Shown here one piece after another: positions 55,008 to 64,000 of a stretch of DNA of 64,000 bases. Position numbers and translations under genes: made by a program. Each line of letters begins with the position of its first letter. Within the stretch, counting starts at the first letter, position 1. The DNA is from Clusia tigrina (Eukaryota > Arthropoda > Insecta > Diptera > Clusiidae): positions 147,445,877-147,509,876 of the forward strand of contig OV050030.1 in assembly GCA_920105625.2 (NCBI GenBank). The letters run 5' to 3'. Under the pieces are notes generated by a model that did no database searches, had not been told where the DNA came from, and saw only the letters and a program-made list of their open reading frames with translations.

Positions 55008-57779
55008 CTAGCTAACCCGGCAACGTTGTTTTGCCTATATTTTCTTTTAAATAAATATTAAATAATAAAATATGTTTGGAATTAATTTTAATGTATAAAA
55101 ATTTGTATTGAAAACAAATAAAATAATAAATTATTGTAATGCTAATCTGTGCACGATATTTCTTGTTTCTCCATTTTCGGCATAAATAAATAAATCGGTG
55201 GGTTTGCCAACGCGTAAACAGGCTACATATAGCTGTCCATGGGAGAAGCACGAATTTTCTAAATCTAAACCGCAGATTTGCATTGACTGGCCTTGTGCTT
55301 TGTTGATGGTCATGGCAAAAGCTAAACGAACCGGGAACTGCAGTCGTTTACATTGTATTGGTGCATCTGTTGGAATCATTGGAATTCGTGGCAATAAAAC
55401 ATGTTCCCCTTTGAAGTTTCCATTAATGATAGTTGCCTCAATAAAGTGTCCCGCAAGTTTTTTAATAACTAATCTCGTTCCGTTACAAAGTTTTGGCGAA
55501 TTGAGATTTCGTAACAAATTAACGGAAGACTTGGTAAATCCAAAGAATTTAGAAATTCTATTGGGAAATTAACGGCTTCATTTTCATCCACCATTGTATC
55601 AATTGATTTAAATGAAAATAATTCACTTTCCAACATGTTTTGGATTTGTATATTTGTAGCATCAACATCAACATTTTTAGCAGCTAATATCGCACGTTCG
55701 CTCAACCATTTATGATTATTGATGTTTGCTCGAAGAATAGGAAAAACATTTTCAATTAATGAATCTCTTGAATCCATAATATTGCAAAAATCATCTGGAA
55801 GTCTTACTGTTTGTTTTGATTGGGTCTATAGCAATTTTTCCATCACCAATATCAAGCAATTGTTTAGAAAAGCGTACAGCAGTTGGATCATTTTGAATTT
55901 GGACACGCATATTGGTTGTTAATTTCATTTTATGAACGCTGCGCCACAATGATGATGATTTTAAACATGCATTGATCTCATCTGCATAGGTCGATCGTGG
56001 TATAACTGGTAGTGTTTGATGGAAATCTCCAGACTCCAAAATGAGAGCACCACCGAAAAGTCTATCATTAACTTTCAAATCGTGCAATGTACGATTTAGT
56101 GCTTCCAATGAATATTTGTGTGCCATTGTACACTCATCCCAGATAATGATGTGGCAGCTTGATAGTACTTTACCCATACTGGAATACTTTTTAATGTTGC
56201 ATACAGAATTTTCATTCAATTGTGTATTTAATGGCAATTTCAGTGCAGAATGTGCTGTTCTGCCTCCGTCTAATAATGTCGCAGCAATTCCAGATGATGC
56301 GATGGCCAAAGCAATTTTACTGTCAGAACGTATTTGTGCTAATATAATCGAAATTAAAAAGTCTTTCCAGTTCCTCCTGGTGCATCCAAAACTAAGAAAC
56401 CACCTTCTTCAGCAGCGACTGCATGCATAATTGTAGTGAAAATTCTTTTTTGCTCTGGTAATAATTTTGGTTCATTTGTTTGAACATATTCAACCAACTG
56501 ATCAATGTTTTATGATTGTTCACGTTGCATATCTCGGTTAAACAAATTACTTGCTGGTTGATTGGGGGATGGCATTCCCAATTTCATGAGTGATTGATTC
56601 GAAATATTCATGCATAAATCTTTCCATCTGATCAAAGCTTCATTATATATTTCTGGCGTGAAATCTAAACTAAGATCTGCACGAATTGTACGAAGCGCAT
56701 GAAGTATATCTTCACTCATTGCATCCTTATATTTTTCCCATAATTCAGTTGGATTTGTTGGATAGCATGTTGTTAATAAAAGTGGCAAACAATATTCGTA
56801 TTTGGCGTGGCGTTGAACTGGCAGCAGCGTCGGCAAGAGTTAAATACCAATGCGAGAACATGATACGTTGTATGTAGTTGACAATTTACAGTTTTCAAAT
56901 ATTCGAACGATGTTGGTCCAGGAAAATTAATTAGCAACAATCGTCAAAAAAGGCATTCTCGCTGTTTGGGATGAACTGTGTATAGTCGGCCTAATGCATT
57001 AGTACAAATATTCCTGGATAATCGGCAACAGCTTCCTCTTTTACGGGGTTCCCATGTTTTTCTCGACTTATTCCACGTGGTACTTCAGCATAGAGCAATG
57101 TTCTTGCAAATCGACCATAATCATTTTGTTGTTGGCATAAACGAAAAAAATCAGTCAATGTTGTCTTTGGTTGAATAACTGCTCGTTGTGCTGCATTTTG
57201 TTCAGTAAAATATACTCGTTGGCCGGTTTCGAGTTGATAATCCAAATTAACGACAACTGGAACTCTTTCATGGAACTCTTTCATTGCTACTGATGTAGAT
57301 GCCCATTTGGTAGCTTGCAACCTCATCATTTTCATTCACACCTTCTACAGCCAAAACGGCCATGTCGCTACCTTTATGTACATATTTACAGATGTATTTA
57401 ATTTACTTAACTGAACTGCAATATTCAACATTAATATGAGCTTTATATGTTTTGGATAACAGGTGGGGAGTATGGTACAACCCATTTATTAACAATTTCT
57501 ATATCATTTCTGGCAGTCATCATAAAGGAATATCCACCATCTTCAGTCGATCGTCTACGATACAAAGGATATCCATCATTTCCAGTGATTGTATATGTAT
57601 AGTGTTTGTACGAAATTTAGGAAAAAAAACTTTTGTGGCGACACCTGGCGGATGAAATATATACTATAACCTCACAGGCCACGACACAACTATATGTTGT
57701 AAATTTAGTTATGATATCTTTTATGGTTCTGGAGACCCTTCGAGACGTACCTACGCACGAACGATTTTTTATATTAAGA
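55008..57779 (-). mobile_element. Helitron D, longest copy of the array
   Basis: Termini TC (57779-57778) and CTAG (55011-55008), between A (55007) and T (57780). 2,772 bp. Retains most helicase motifs plus a decayed Rep. The outer right flank (57780 on) does not match the gypsy 3' end seen beside B and C. Confidence 0.9.
55131..57620 (-). pseudogene. Rep-helicase of Helitron D
   Basis: The Rep tyrosine region near 57350-57420 is readable only through frameshifts. 57335-56991 has EQNAAQRAVIQPKTTLTDFF. 56836-56510 is the helicase N-terminal region missing from B and C (LPLLLTTCYPTNPTELWEKY; DLSLDFTPEIYNEALIRWKD). 56309-55791 has the Walker B region IWDECTMAHKYSLEALN and GDFHQTLPVIPRST (Arg-to-His change in the Pif1 motif). 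Walker A is just upstream, past a frameshift. 55777-55131 is the C-terminus with FAMTINKAQGQSM. Confidence 0.8.
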
Positions 57780-58440
57780 TTTAGTTTTGGCGCCCTTGAC
57801 ACATTTTGTTTAACGTGCTTATGAATCGGGGCGTTCTAGCGCGGTCACCAATTAAGTACGTTTTTCATGAATGTGCTTTTAATATTATTTATATATTCTT
57901 TTAGTTGGTATGGACCAAGAGGACTCGCGAACTTGAGTTGTATTATAGGGGACTAGGGTGTCCTGGTACGGTCACTAGTCAAAGAAATGTTATTATTTAT
58001 TTTCATTTATAAATGTACTTTCCCGCTACCGGCTAGTTATAGCGCTTTAGAGATTGCTCTTTATTAAAACCACTATGCAGATATTCTGTCTGCATTCTTA
58101 GTAAAGATGGGCTCAATTAAGATGCAATTGGTACTCGAAACAAATTTTAGGCACAGTTAAAGATTTGTAGTATGTTTTGTTTGTATAAATCTGTATTAAT
58201 TTTTGTAAAAATTAGTATATATTTCACAGAATTTCTATTTTTCATTACTCTTCACTTTGTTTAAAACTTTTAAATATATATTTAGTCAAGCGTTTTAGCT
58301 TTATAGAATTTATTTCTCTGACACACACCAAATATAAGAGCTATCCAATACTTACTTACCTTGGCCCCAGGAGAAGTATTAGTTTTTCAGCAGTTCCCAT
58401 TAATGACGATATAGCTGCTTAATATCCTGGAATTAAGATG
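57780..58440. other. Unassigned right flank of the Helitron-gypsy array
   Basis: No gene found. Contains two GCGGTCACCA/ACGGTCACTA-type motifs at about 57840 and 57970 and AT-rich sequence. May be part of another retroelement LTR or leader, but no boundary is evident. Confidence 0.4.
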
Positions 58441-58444
58441 TACC

Positions 58445-58641
58445 TAAGATTTGATGTCAGGATCTGATCTCAGGATCGAATGTCTGGTTTTGATTTCAGG
58501 ATCTGTTGTCGGATTTTAATTTCAGGATCTGATGGCAGGATGTGATGTCAGGGTCTGTTGTCGGTCTTTGATCTCAGGATCTGTTGACAGAATGTGATGT
58601 CAGGATCTGTTGTCGGTTTTTGATCTCAGGATCTGTTGTCA
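58445..58641. repeat. Minisatellite, CAGGATCTGTTGTCGG-type units of about 22-26 bp
   Basis: About eight degenerate units alternating TTTTGATCTCAGGATCTG and GATGTCAGGATCTGTTG. A 74-codon frame (58636-58860) leaves the repeat and carries the C-terminus of the unrecognised element. Confidence 0.85.
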
Positions 58642-58860
58642 GGAAATATTCCCAATGAGTGGGCTGTGGGAGCGATTGATTCACAACTGTTTAAAGAGCT
58701 GAAACTCTGGGATTCAAAGATACTTCGAACCACAGTTGACCGAAGACTGCGCCTGTTAGGATGTTTAAATAAAAGAACCTTTCCACTTCACAATCAATTT
58801 TATAATGAACAAATTATTTTAAAGTTAAAGTATTTATATCATAAAATATGCTTATTCTAA
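58636..58860 (+). pseudogene. C-terminus of an unrecognised element protein (copy 2)
   Basis: 74 codons ending GCLNKRTFPLHNQFYNEQI, then a LKYLYHKICLF tail and stop. The same C-terminus is encoded at about 31405-31504. No known family recognised. The first dozen residues derive from the satellite-like repeat, so the true start is unknown. Confidence 0.5.
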
Positions 58861-60100
58861 AGAAAATAATTTCATGAATTTACATTCAATTTTAGTTGGA
58901 GATTTTACAAAGAATTTTATGCTGGATGATGTTACAAAGAATTTTATGCTGGATGATTTTAAAGTGAATTTGAATCTGATGTTTTTAATGGGAATATGAA
59001 TTGGATGATTTTACAAAGAATTTGATGCTGGATGATGTTACAAAGAATTTGATGCTGGATGATTTTAAAGTGAATTTGAATCTGATGTTTTTAATGGGAA
59101 TATGAATTGGATGATTTTACAGAGAATCTGATGCTGATGTAGCTGCTGCTGTTGGTATTGATATTGTTGTTGTTGTTAGTGCGAATGTATCTCACGCTTG
59201 GTTGGTTCTAATAACAATGAGTAGTATGAATATTTAAATGAAGCAAAAGAAATCCAATCTCCTCGGCATTTGCGTGAATTGTTTGATGTTATGTGTGGCC
59301 GTACTTTGCATAATGTTTTCAAATTACGGATTCCAATATTAGAGAATTATGTGTCAAATATTAGAGTTAACAGTCTACGCGGTGAATTCATTAATAGAGT
59401 TTCATTCACTGTACAACAAAATGAAATATTTTCCAAAATAATAAGGTTGTCGGATTCTGGTAGAAGGGACCAAAACCATTAACATTAACGCCAGGTTCAA
59501 GCAGATGAAGACTTTTCAATTCTGCAGCTAATATTTCTGCTTTGTTTTTGGCACCCCCTTTTTCCGTGCCAATGCATTTCAATGATCTTGCGATATTAAT
59601 ATTGGGCTTGAGAGTTCTTTATTTCCTAAGTAATCATTGTCAGCGTAATCACAGGTTCCAATGTCAGCGCATGTAGTAGCACCAAGATGGTGACTACGAC
59701 TTCAAAGGTGTAGCATAGGTACTGGGAGTTCATCAGAATGTGGCACTGGGAGCAAGGCTGATGGTTGCTTTATAAAAAAAAACTCTTTCGCCTATACCTA
59801 TTCAAATTTAATATGCCGCTATTTTGGCAAACGTAGCAGGTGGCGTCGTCATGCACCTGGGTCTAGCCATACTACTATCGTGTTATAAACTAAAAACAGA
59901 AATTAAATTACCTTTGGAAAACAGCATAAAGCCGTTGTAGCAATTCCAACAGCAATGCTTTGGTGTCCACAGTTCATCAGGAAAAACTGCCTTTTATATA
60001 TGTCTTCGGCTTTGCAGTTGAAAAACGGAACTATATGTTCAGAAATAGTATGCTTGCCGCAGACGTAGCAAAACAAATCATATTTTTCGAAACAATTAGA
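58754..60100. mobile_element. Unrecognised element, copy 2 (contiguous)
   Basis: Counterpart of 31411-34395 without the Tc1 insertion. Contains the plus-strand C-terminus, a minisatellite (58895-59130), a GATATTGTTGTTGTTGT tract, and a minus-strand gene whose start codon is at 60107-60105 or 60110-60112. The boundaries are those of shared similarity. True ends are unknown. Confidence 0.55.
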
Positions 60101-60112
60101 CATTTTCGCCAA
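59440..60112 (-). pseudogene. Decayed minus-strand gene with CxxC motifs, unknown family
   Basis: The start frame (60112-59903) reads MSNCFEKYDLFCYVCGK after an initial MAK. Further on, other frames give HDDATCYVCQNSGILNLNR (about 59870), QPSALLPVPHSDELPVPM (about 59760) and NKAEILAAELKSLHLLEPG (about 59530). The order recalls a large set of uncharacterised arthropod proteins with an N-terminal Cys-rich domain. I cannot name a function. Introns or frameshifts separate the pieces; decay is likely because the two copies share breaks. Confidence 0.45.
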
Positions 60113-61422
60113 AAACTGAAAAATTCAATAGTCAATGCTCCAAGTAATGTATTTACTCGAGATTAAAAATGCTGAAATACTCCTATATTAGCGAAGCATA
60201 TGCTTATTCTTCTGCTGCGACTTTGATAAAATCCAAAGCAGCAGCACACGATTCTGCTTTTGCTATTTATTACTGTTTGCTGTGCATAAATATGCATTTT
60301 TAAAAAGCAGAAGCAAGCGATTGTTTATTGCTGTGCTGTACTGTGCTGAAGTATGCAATAAATGCTTACTGAAACTCCCAAATTTGTACTCATCTTTTTA
60401 TTTATAGATATTATTAGTAGAGTATGGTGACTTATAGTGAAATTTTACATATATTTCATACAAACTAACCCACTAAAAACTGGTTTTGTTTCACATTTTA
60501 ACACAATTTTTGTATAAGTTTGAAATTAACCCTTTAACACATTTTAAGCTTTCACTTGTTTCTTGCGTTCAAGTTGAATTTTGAGCTTTGATGTATTCAG
60601 AGTCTCATAGTGGAATTTTATGACTCATAGTAGAATTATGCTCATGGATAGATCTTTGGCTAATAATCAATGATTATAATATTCCCACACTTCCACTGTG
60701 GATATATAATAAATACAAAACAAAAATAATATATAATATATATAAAAATAAATTTAATAAGTTATAATAGCGCGCTCCAAGAGGTGGTAGTATTGGGGTG
60801 GATGTGTAAATTTAATGTTGTTTTTGTTCTCTTTTTCCAATAGCGCGCTGCATCATAAAGATTATTATTGTTTGTTAATATGAAACTTTGCATTTACGGG
60901 AATTCCACAAACAAAAAAGAAACATTCCACTCATACTTAATAAACATACCCAGACACCCTCATGCATAAACTAAGCCACTGCATCATTAAGCTTCTCATA
61001 AACTTTTGTTTGTTTGTATGAAATATATGTAAAATTTCACTACAAGTCACCATACAAAAGAAAGATCTACAAATAATATCTATAAACAAAAAGATGAGTA
61101 CAAATTTGGGAGTTTCAGTAAGCATTTATTGCATACTTCAGCACAGTACAGCACAGCAATAAACAATCGCTTGCTTCTGCTTTTTAAAAATGTATATTTA
61201 TGCACTGCAATAAACAGTAATAAATAATAAAAGTAGAATCGTGTGCTGCTGCTTTGGATTTTATCAAAGTCGCAGCAGAAGAATAAGCATATGCTTCGCT
61301 AATATATTTCAGCATTTTTAATCTCGAGTAAATACATTACTTGGAGCATTGAATATTGAATTTTTCAGTTTTTGGCGAAAATGTCTAATTGTTTCGAAAA
61401 ATATGATTTGTTTTGCTACGTC
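60062..61422. repeat. Foldback: about 400-bp inverted repeats around a 546-bp loop
   Basis: Left arm 60062-60465, right arm 61012-61422, highly similar in inverted orientation. The arms contain the ATG and first codons (MSNCFEKYDLFCYV) of the unknown minus-strand gene and its upstream region. The loop contains the dispersed repeat also found at 26.6-27.2 kb. Confidence 0.9.
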
Positions 61423-61680
61423 AGAGAGAGAGGGTATATCGAGTACTCTCCAATGCCTAATCAGGGTTTTACCACTAGTGTGGAGCGTGATGTCCAAGAC
61501 GTTTTTCGAGGTGGTCCCTATATATTTTGGCTCTTCACCCAGATTAGCAATTTTCTTAGACTACATTGCATAATAAAATTAAAAAGTGACTCACCTCTGT
61601 CGTTGATGTCGGCACTGCATCATACTGAGAGGTTTGCGTTTGCGTCCGAACCTATGATGGTACCCAAATTCTTCCTGCTA
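61423..61680. other. Short non-repeat segment right of the foldback
   Basis: An open frame from the foldback ATG (61372-61701) crosses it without a recognised domain. Probably the 5'-truncated flank of the minus-strand LOA fragment. Confidence 0.35.
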
Positions 61681-62690
61681 GCTTTTTCTTCTAGCCTTTA
61701 GAGCTCTTGCGGTGGTGCAACATCGTTATGCGGCTTGTAGCAGGACGCCAGGAGCAGAGGTTGATCCTCACCGCTCTCTACCGCTTCATCTTCTTCCTTA
61801 CCAATAGAGCCGTTCTTACCTTGTTGGTTATGCTCGGGATATATGTTAGGAAATTCTTTGACTTCAGTTCAATTACCATGTTACCCGATGGTATCCATAG
61901 TTCCGGAACCAGAGCCACATCGTACTCGTCCTCCTCTAGCTTGACAAGGAGATTGGCCAACGAAATTTAACTGTGATTGAGATTTATCTGCAGAATCCTC
62001 AGCTGTCGCTTCCGGCTTTTTCTTGGGGTTGGCTGTAGTCGTCATCTCTCCCGTCTCCATCTCATCGTTCAGGTTACGGGAGGCTTCTTGCATCTCTTCA
62101 ATATCGAGTTCCTTTTCCACCTCCACCGTCTCGAGTGTGTTGGTGTTCTCGTCGGTCGGGTGACGCTTTTTAAGGCGCAGGTACATACTCCCTACACCCC
62201 ACGACATTTTCCCGAATCGTGCGTACAATATATCCTCCGCTAACTTCTTTATTTGGAGGATATAATTTTGTCCTTCGGGTGTAATTGTCGGCTTTGTGAC
62301 ACATAGCACTGCCAGTCATTGGTCGGTATTTCCGGATTTTGCCGTTTAAGTAGCCGAAGAGCATACTCTGGCTTTACCACTAGCGGGATAAATACCTTCG
62401 CCTTTGGTAAAGATGGGATGCTACTTCGGTCCAATAGTTCCGAGGGTGTGCATCCTGGCTTACCTGCAAAGTGGACCCGGCCCCTCTCCACAGCCTTTTT
62501 GGCCCAAGCTAACCTTTCCTTCTCCTCTTTCGTGAGGTCGGACTTGCCCGACAGACGACCGCAAATCTATACCGCAGCCTTGTATGCAGCCTTCGCCTTC
62601 ATTCCTTCTCTGTTTCTCGGTCCTGACTGTTCGCTGCAGTGTCCAAGGGCACTACAATACTCAGCCAGGTTGGAAAGATGGATATAAAGG
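61681..62690 (-). mobile_element. LOA-like non-LTR fragment: ORF1 and start of ORF2
   Basis: 62690-62249 and 62309-61881 carry ORF1 with the same motifs as the 2-kb element: a KEEKERLAWAKKAVERGRVHF-like stretch, SIPSLPKAKVFIPLVVKPEY, RQNPEIPTNDWQCYV, GQNYILQIKKLAEDILYARF. 61960-61778 continues with the N-terminus of ORF2 endonuclease (LLVKLEEDEYDVALVPELWI, PSGNMVIELKSKNFLTYIPS). The first half of the DUF4780-type domain is deleted at about 62440. Truncated at the 3' side. Confidence 0.7.
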
Positions 62691-62691
62691 C

Positions 62692-62949
62692 TCACCAGTT
62701 GGCACCCGCGGGGAGGATATAGCTAAGAGGATTTTCGCCAACCTTGTCTCGAGATAAGTTTTCTAAGTTTGTTTCTTCATCAGCTGTGTTCAGAATGCGA
62801 ACGTGTTTTAGTAATTTTGTCGGAATTATAATATTCGTGACAAAAACGTTTTTTGAAATCTCTTTACAACAAACCAAACTATCCCCTGAAATGCTTATGT
62901 ATATGGGTAGTATAACTTCTGTCTGCGATGGGGTTGTGAATTTTAGCAT
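62692..62949 (-). pseudogene. gypsy pol linker fragment
   Basis: 85 codons. The segment SLVCCKEISKNVFVTNIIIP, then KHVRILNTADEETNLENLSR resembles the stretch between protease and RT in mdg1/412-type gypsy elements. Of the same type as the relic at the left end of the window, in opposite orientation. No catalytic domain. Confidence 0.5.
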
Positions 62950-63148
62950 TCTATGTGTTGGAAAAATAATTTCTTGTTCGTTCGTAGAAATGGATAATTT
63001 GTAGTTTCATAGTAAATTTTTGAAAATATATTTTCTCAGGAAAACTTCCCAAAATACCATATGTTAAGAGTGGAAAGTTACACGCGACTACTTGAAAATA
63101 ATGTTGCACAATTTTGTCCTGTTTAGTGTATTTTTTAATTTGCCGCAG

Positions 63149-63374
63149 CTAATGTTTTTATAGGTACTAGTGAAACTCAGCGGCCGAAAAAGGACCGCAC
63201 TCTAGGCAAATTGAAAAATAAGTTTGGGTAAGGTATTTGTTTAGATCAAAATTTTATCTATTGAAAATGTATACTATTGCTGGAACAAAGACAATATACA
63301 ACAAAAGCAAATCGCTCTTTAGCAAAGAGGGAAATGCCATTCGTGGCATCGCCGTGGACCCGCTGTCAAAGTAA
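63149..63374 (+). CDS. Last two exons of an unidentified host gene
   Basis: Penultimate exon ends at 63227 (donor GTAAGG) and starts at 63149 (acceptor CCGCAG after a T-rich tract) or 63164 (acceptor TATAG). The last exon is 63323-63374 (acceptor CTTTAG), ending at TAA. The splice keeps frame (phase 2: GG plus C), giving TSETQRPKKDRTLGKLKNKF, then GKEGNAIRGIAVDPLSK and stop. The exons have balanced codon use unlike the AT-rich surroundings, a 95-bp intron typical of flies, and no transposon motif. The basic, compact C-terminus is not one I can name. Upstream exons must lie left of 62.7 kb or outside the window, implying that the transposon block is at least partly intronic. Not certain without a transcript. 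Confidence 0.55.
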
Positions 63375-63665
63375 TATGTATGCTAAAAATGATTATAAGA
63401 GCGGCACGTTAACAGTGAATTTAATATAAAATTTCAAAGAATTTAATTGCAAAAAAAAAATGTATTAAATGTCTAAATTATTAAAATGTATTTGTATGTT
63501 TATGCTAAAAATGATTATAAGAGCGGCACGTTAACAGTGAATTTAATATAAAATTTCAAAGAATTTAATTGCAAAAAAAAAATGTATTAAATGTCTAAAT
63601 TATTAAAATGTATTTTTTTGTACAAAATATTTATTTCTGTTTACAATATATATTTTAATAAATAA
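63375..63665 (+). other. Probable 3' UTR with a 122-bp tandem duplication and poly(A) signal
   Basis: Two near-identical 122-bp units (63379-63500 and 63501-63622) follow the stop codon. AATAAATAAA at about 63657 could serve as polyadenylation signal. Confidence 0.6.
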
Positions 63666-64000
63666 ATTACTATTATTACGTTAATGTTTGGCGAATGCAC
63701 AGAATTCAATAAACGTTCTGCTGTTGGATATAATGACGCCTAGCAAACAGTTTGACTCATGAACACGCTTTATTTTAATTTCATGCTTTTTATTACACAA
63801 TTCGCTACATGCCAAAATGATCGAATCAAAAATGTATCCATACATATGTATATGGGTATGCATACGATTTGTCAAGATTGAATTTCATAATACCATGCTG
63901 AAAGCAAAGAACATACAAGAATAGACATTTGATATGAATGGATTTGTGCGAGTTCTGATACTGAGAGGAGGTTTTTAAATTGATGTATGTAGTGGTAAAA
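63666..64000. other. Intergenic sequence, nothing recognised
   Basis: AT-rich. The 64-codon minus-strand frame here shows no domain. The window ends without another gene. Confidence 0.4.

Noticed and set aside
57788..57795. TGGCGCCC as a tRNA primer-binding site right of Helitron D
   Set aside because: Resembles a retroelement PBS, but no LTR ends next to it and no gag follows; too short to claim.
63681..63875. 64-codon minus-strand ORF
   Set aside because: No domain, AT-rich, downstream of a probable poly(A) site.

Overview
This window is eukaryotic DNA from an insect genome, most likely a higher fly (Diptera). The evidence is a dense mix of insect-type transposable elements: LOA- and Jockey-clade non-LTR elements, gypsy elements including one with an env gene, BEL/Pao, Helitrons, mariner/Tc1, Harbinger and a Polinton-like fragment. 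Short 54-95 bp introns and an AT-rich background agree. I see no bacterial features, tRNA, rRNA or CRISPR array. Nearly every recognisable protein belongs to a mobile element and almost all are broken by frameshifts, stops or deletions. The only candidate host coding sequence is the last two exons of an unidentified gene near the right end (about 63.15-63.37 kb).

Layout. 0-1 kb: gypsy protease/linker relic. 2-5.7 kb: LOA-type non-LTR element ending in an AACCT tandem repeat, followed directly by a second RT/RNase H fragment (to 6.6 kb). 6.65-7.6 kb: mariner and Jockey fragments on the minus strand. 7.6-10.3 kb: two LTR-like blocks around a decayed gypsy gag. 10.3-16.2 kb: errantivirus-like gag-pol-env element. 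16.2-18.2 kb: Helitron A. 18.4-21.2 kb: BEL/Pao integrase, with an unusual zinc-knuckle ORF lying downstream of it. 21.6-25.3 kb: Harbinger element with transposase and SANT-like partner, interrupted by an LTR that itself carries a small Tc1/mariner-type deletion derivative. 26.1-26.5 kb: Polinton-like DNA polymerase tail. 26.76-26.94 kb: long TA tract. 27.3-29.8 kb: 5'-truncated Jockey with perfect target duplication. 30-31.4 kb: plus-strand Helitron Rep relic. 31.4-34.4 kb: an unrecognised element split by a Tc1-like transposon.

35.2-57.8 kb is the most striking part. Three minus-strand Helitron derivatives (B, C, D) alternate with two gypsy elements of one family: B-gypsy1-C-gypsy2-D. The Helitron/gypsy junctions are the same at both ends, and each Helitron has intact TC...CTAG termini. 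Gypsy 2 has further acquired a full-length Jockey, a Jockey fragment, a 408-bp MITE and a near-identical 1,412-bp tandem duplication. No ordinary LTRs are visible around either gypsy. The arrangement looks like a tandem Helitron+gypsy composite, perhaps formed by rolling-circle read-through or by recombination between Helitrons.

58.4-61.4 kb: a satellite-like block, the second copy of the unrecognised element, and a roughly 1.36-kb foldback whose arms (about 400 bp) duplicate the start of that element's minus-strand ORF. 61.7-63 kb: minus-strand LOA and gypsy fragments. 63.1-63.7 kb: host-gene exons and 3' UTR.

All family assignments are by eye from motifs. No database search was run.
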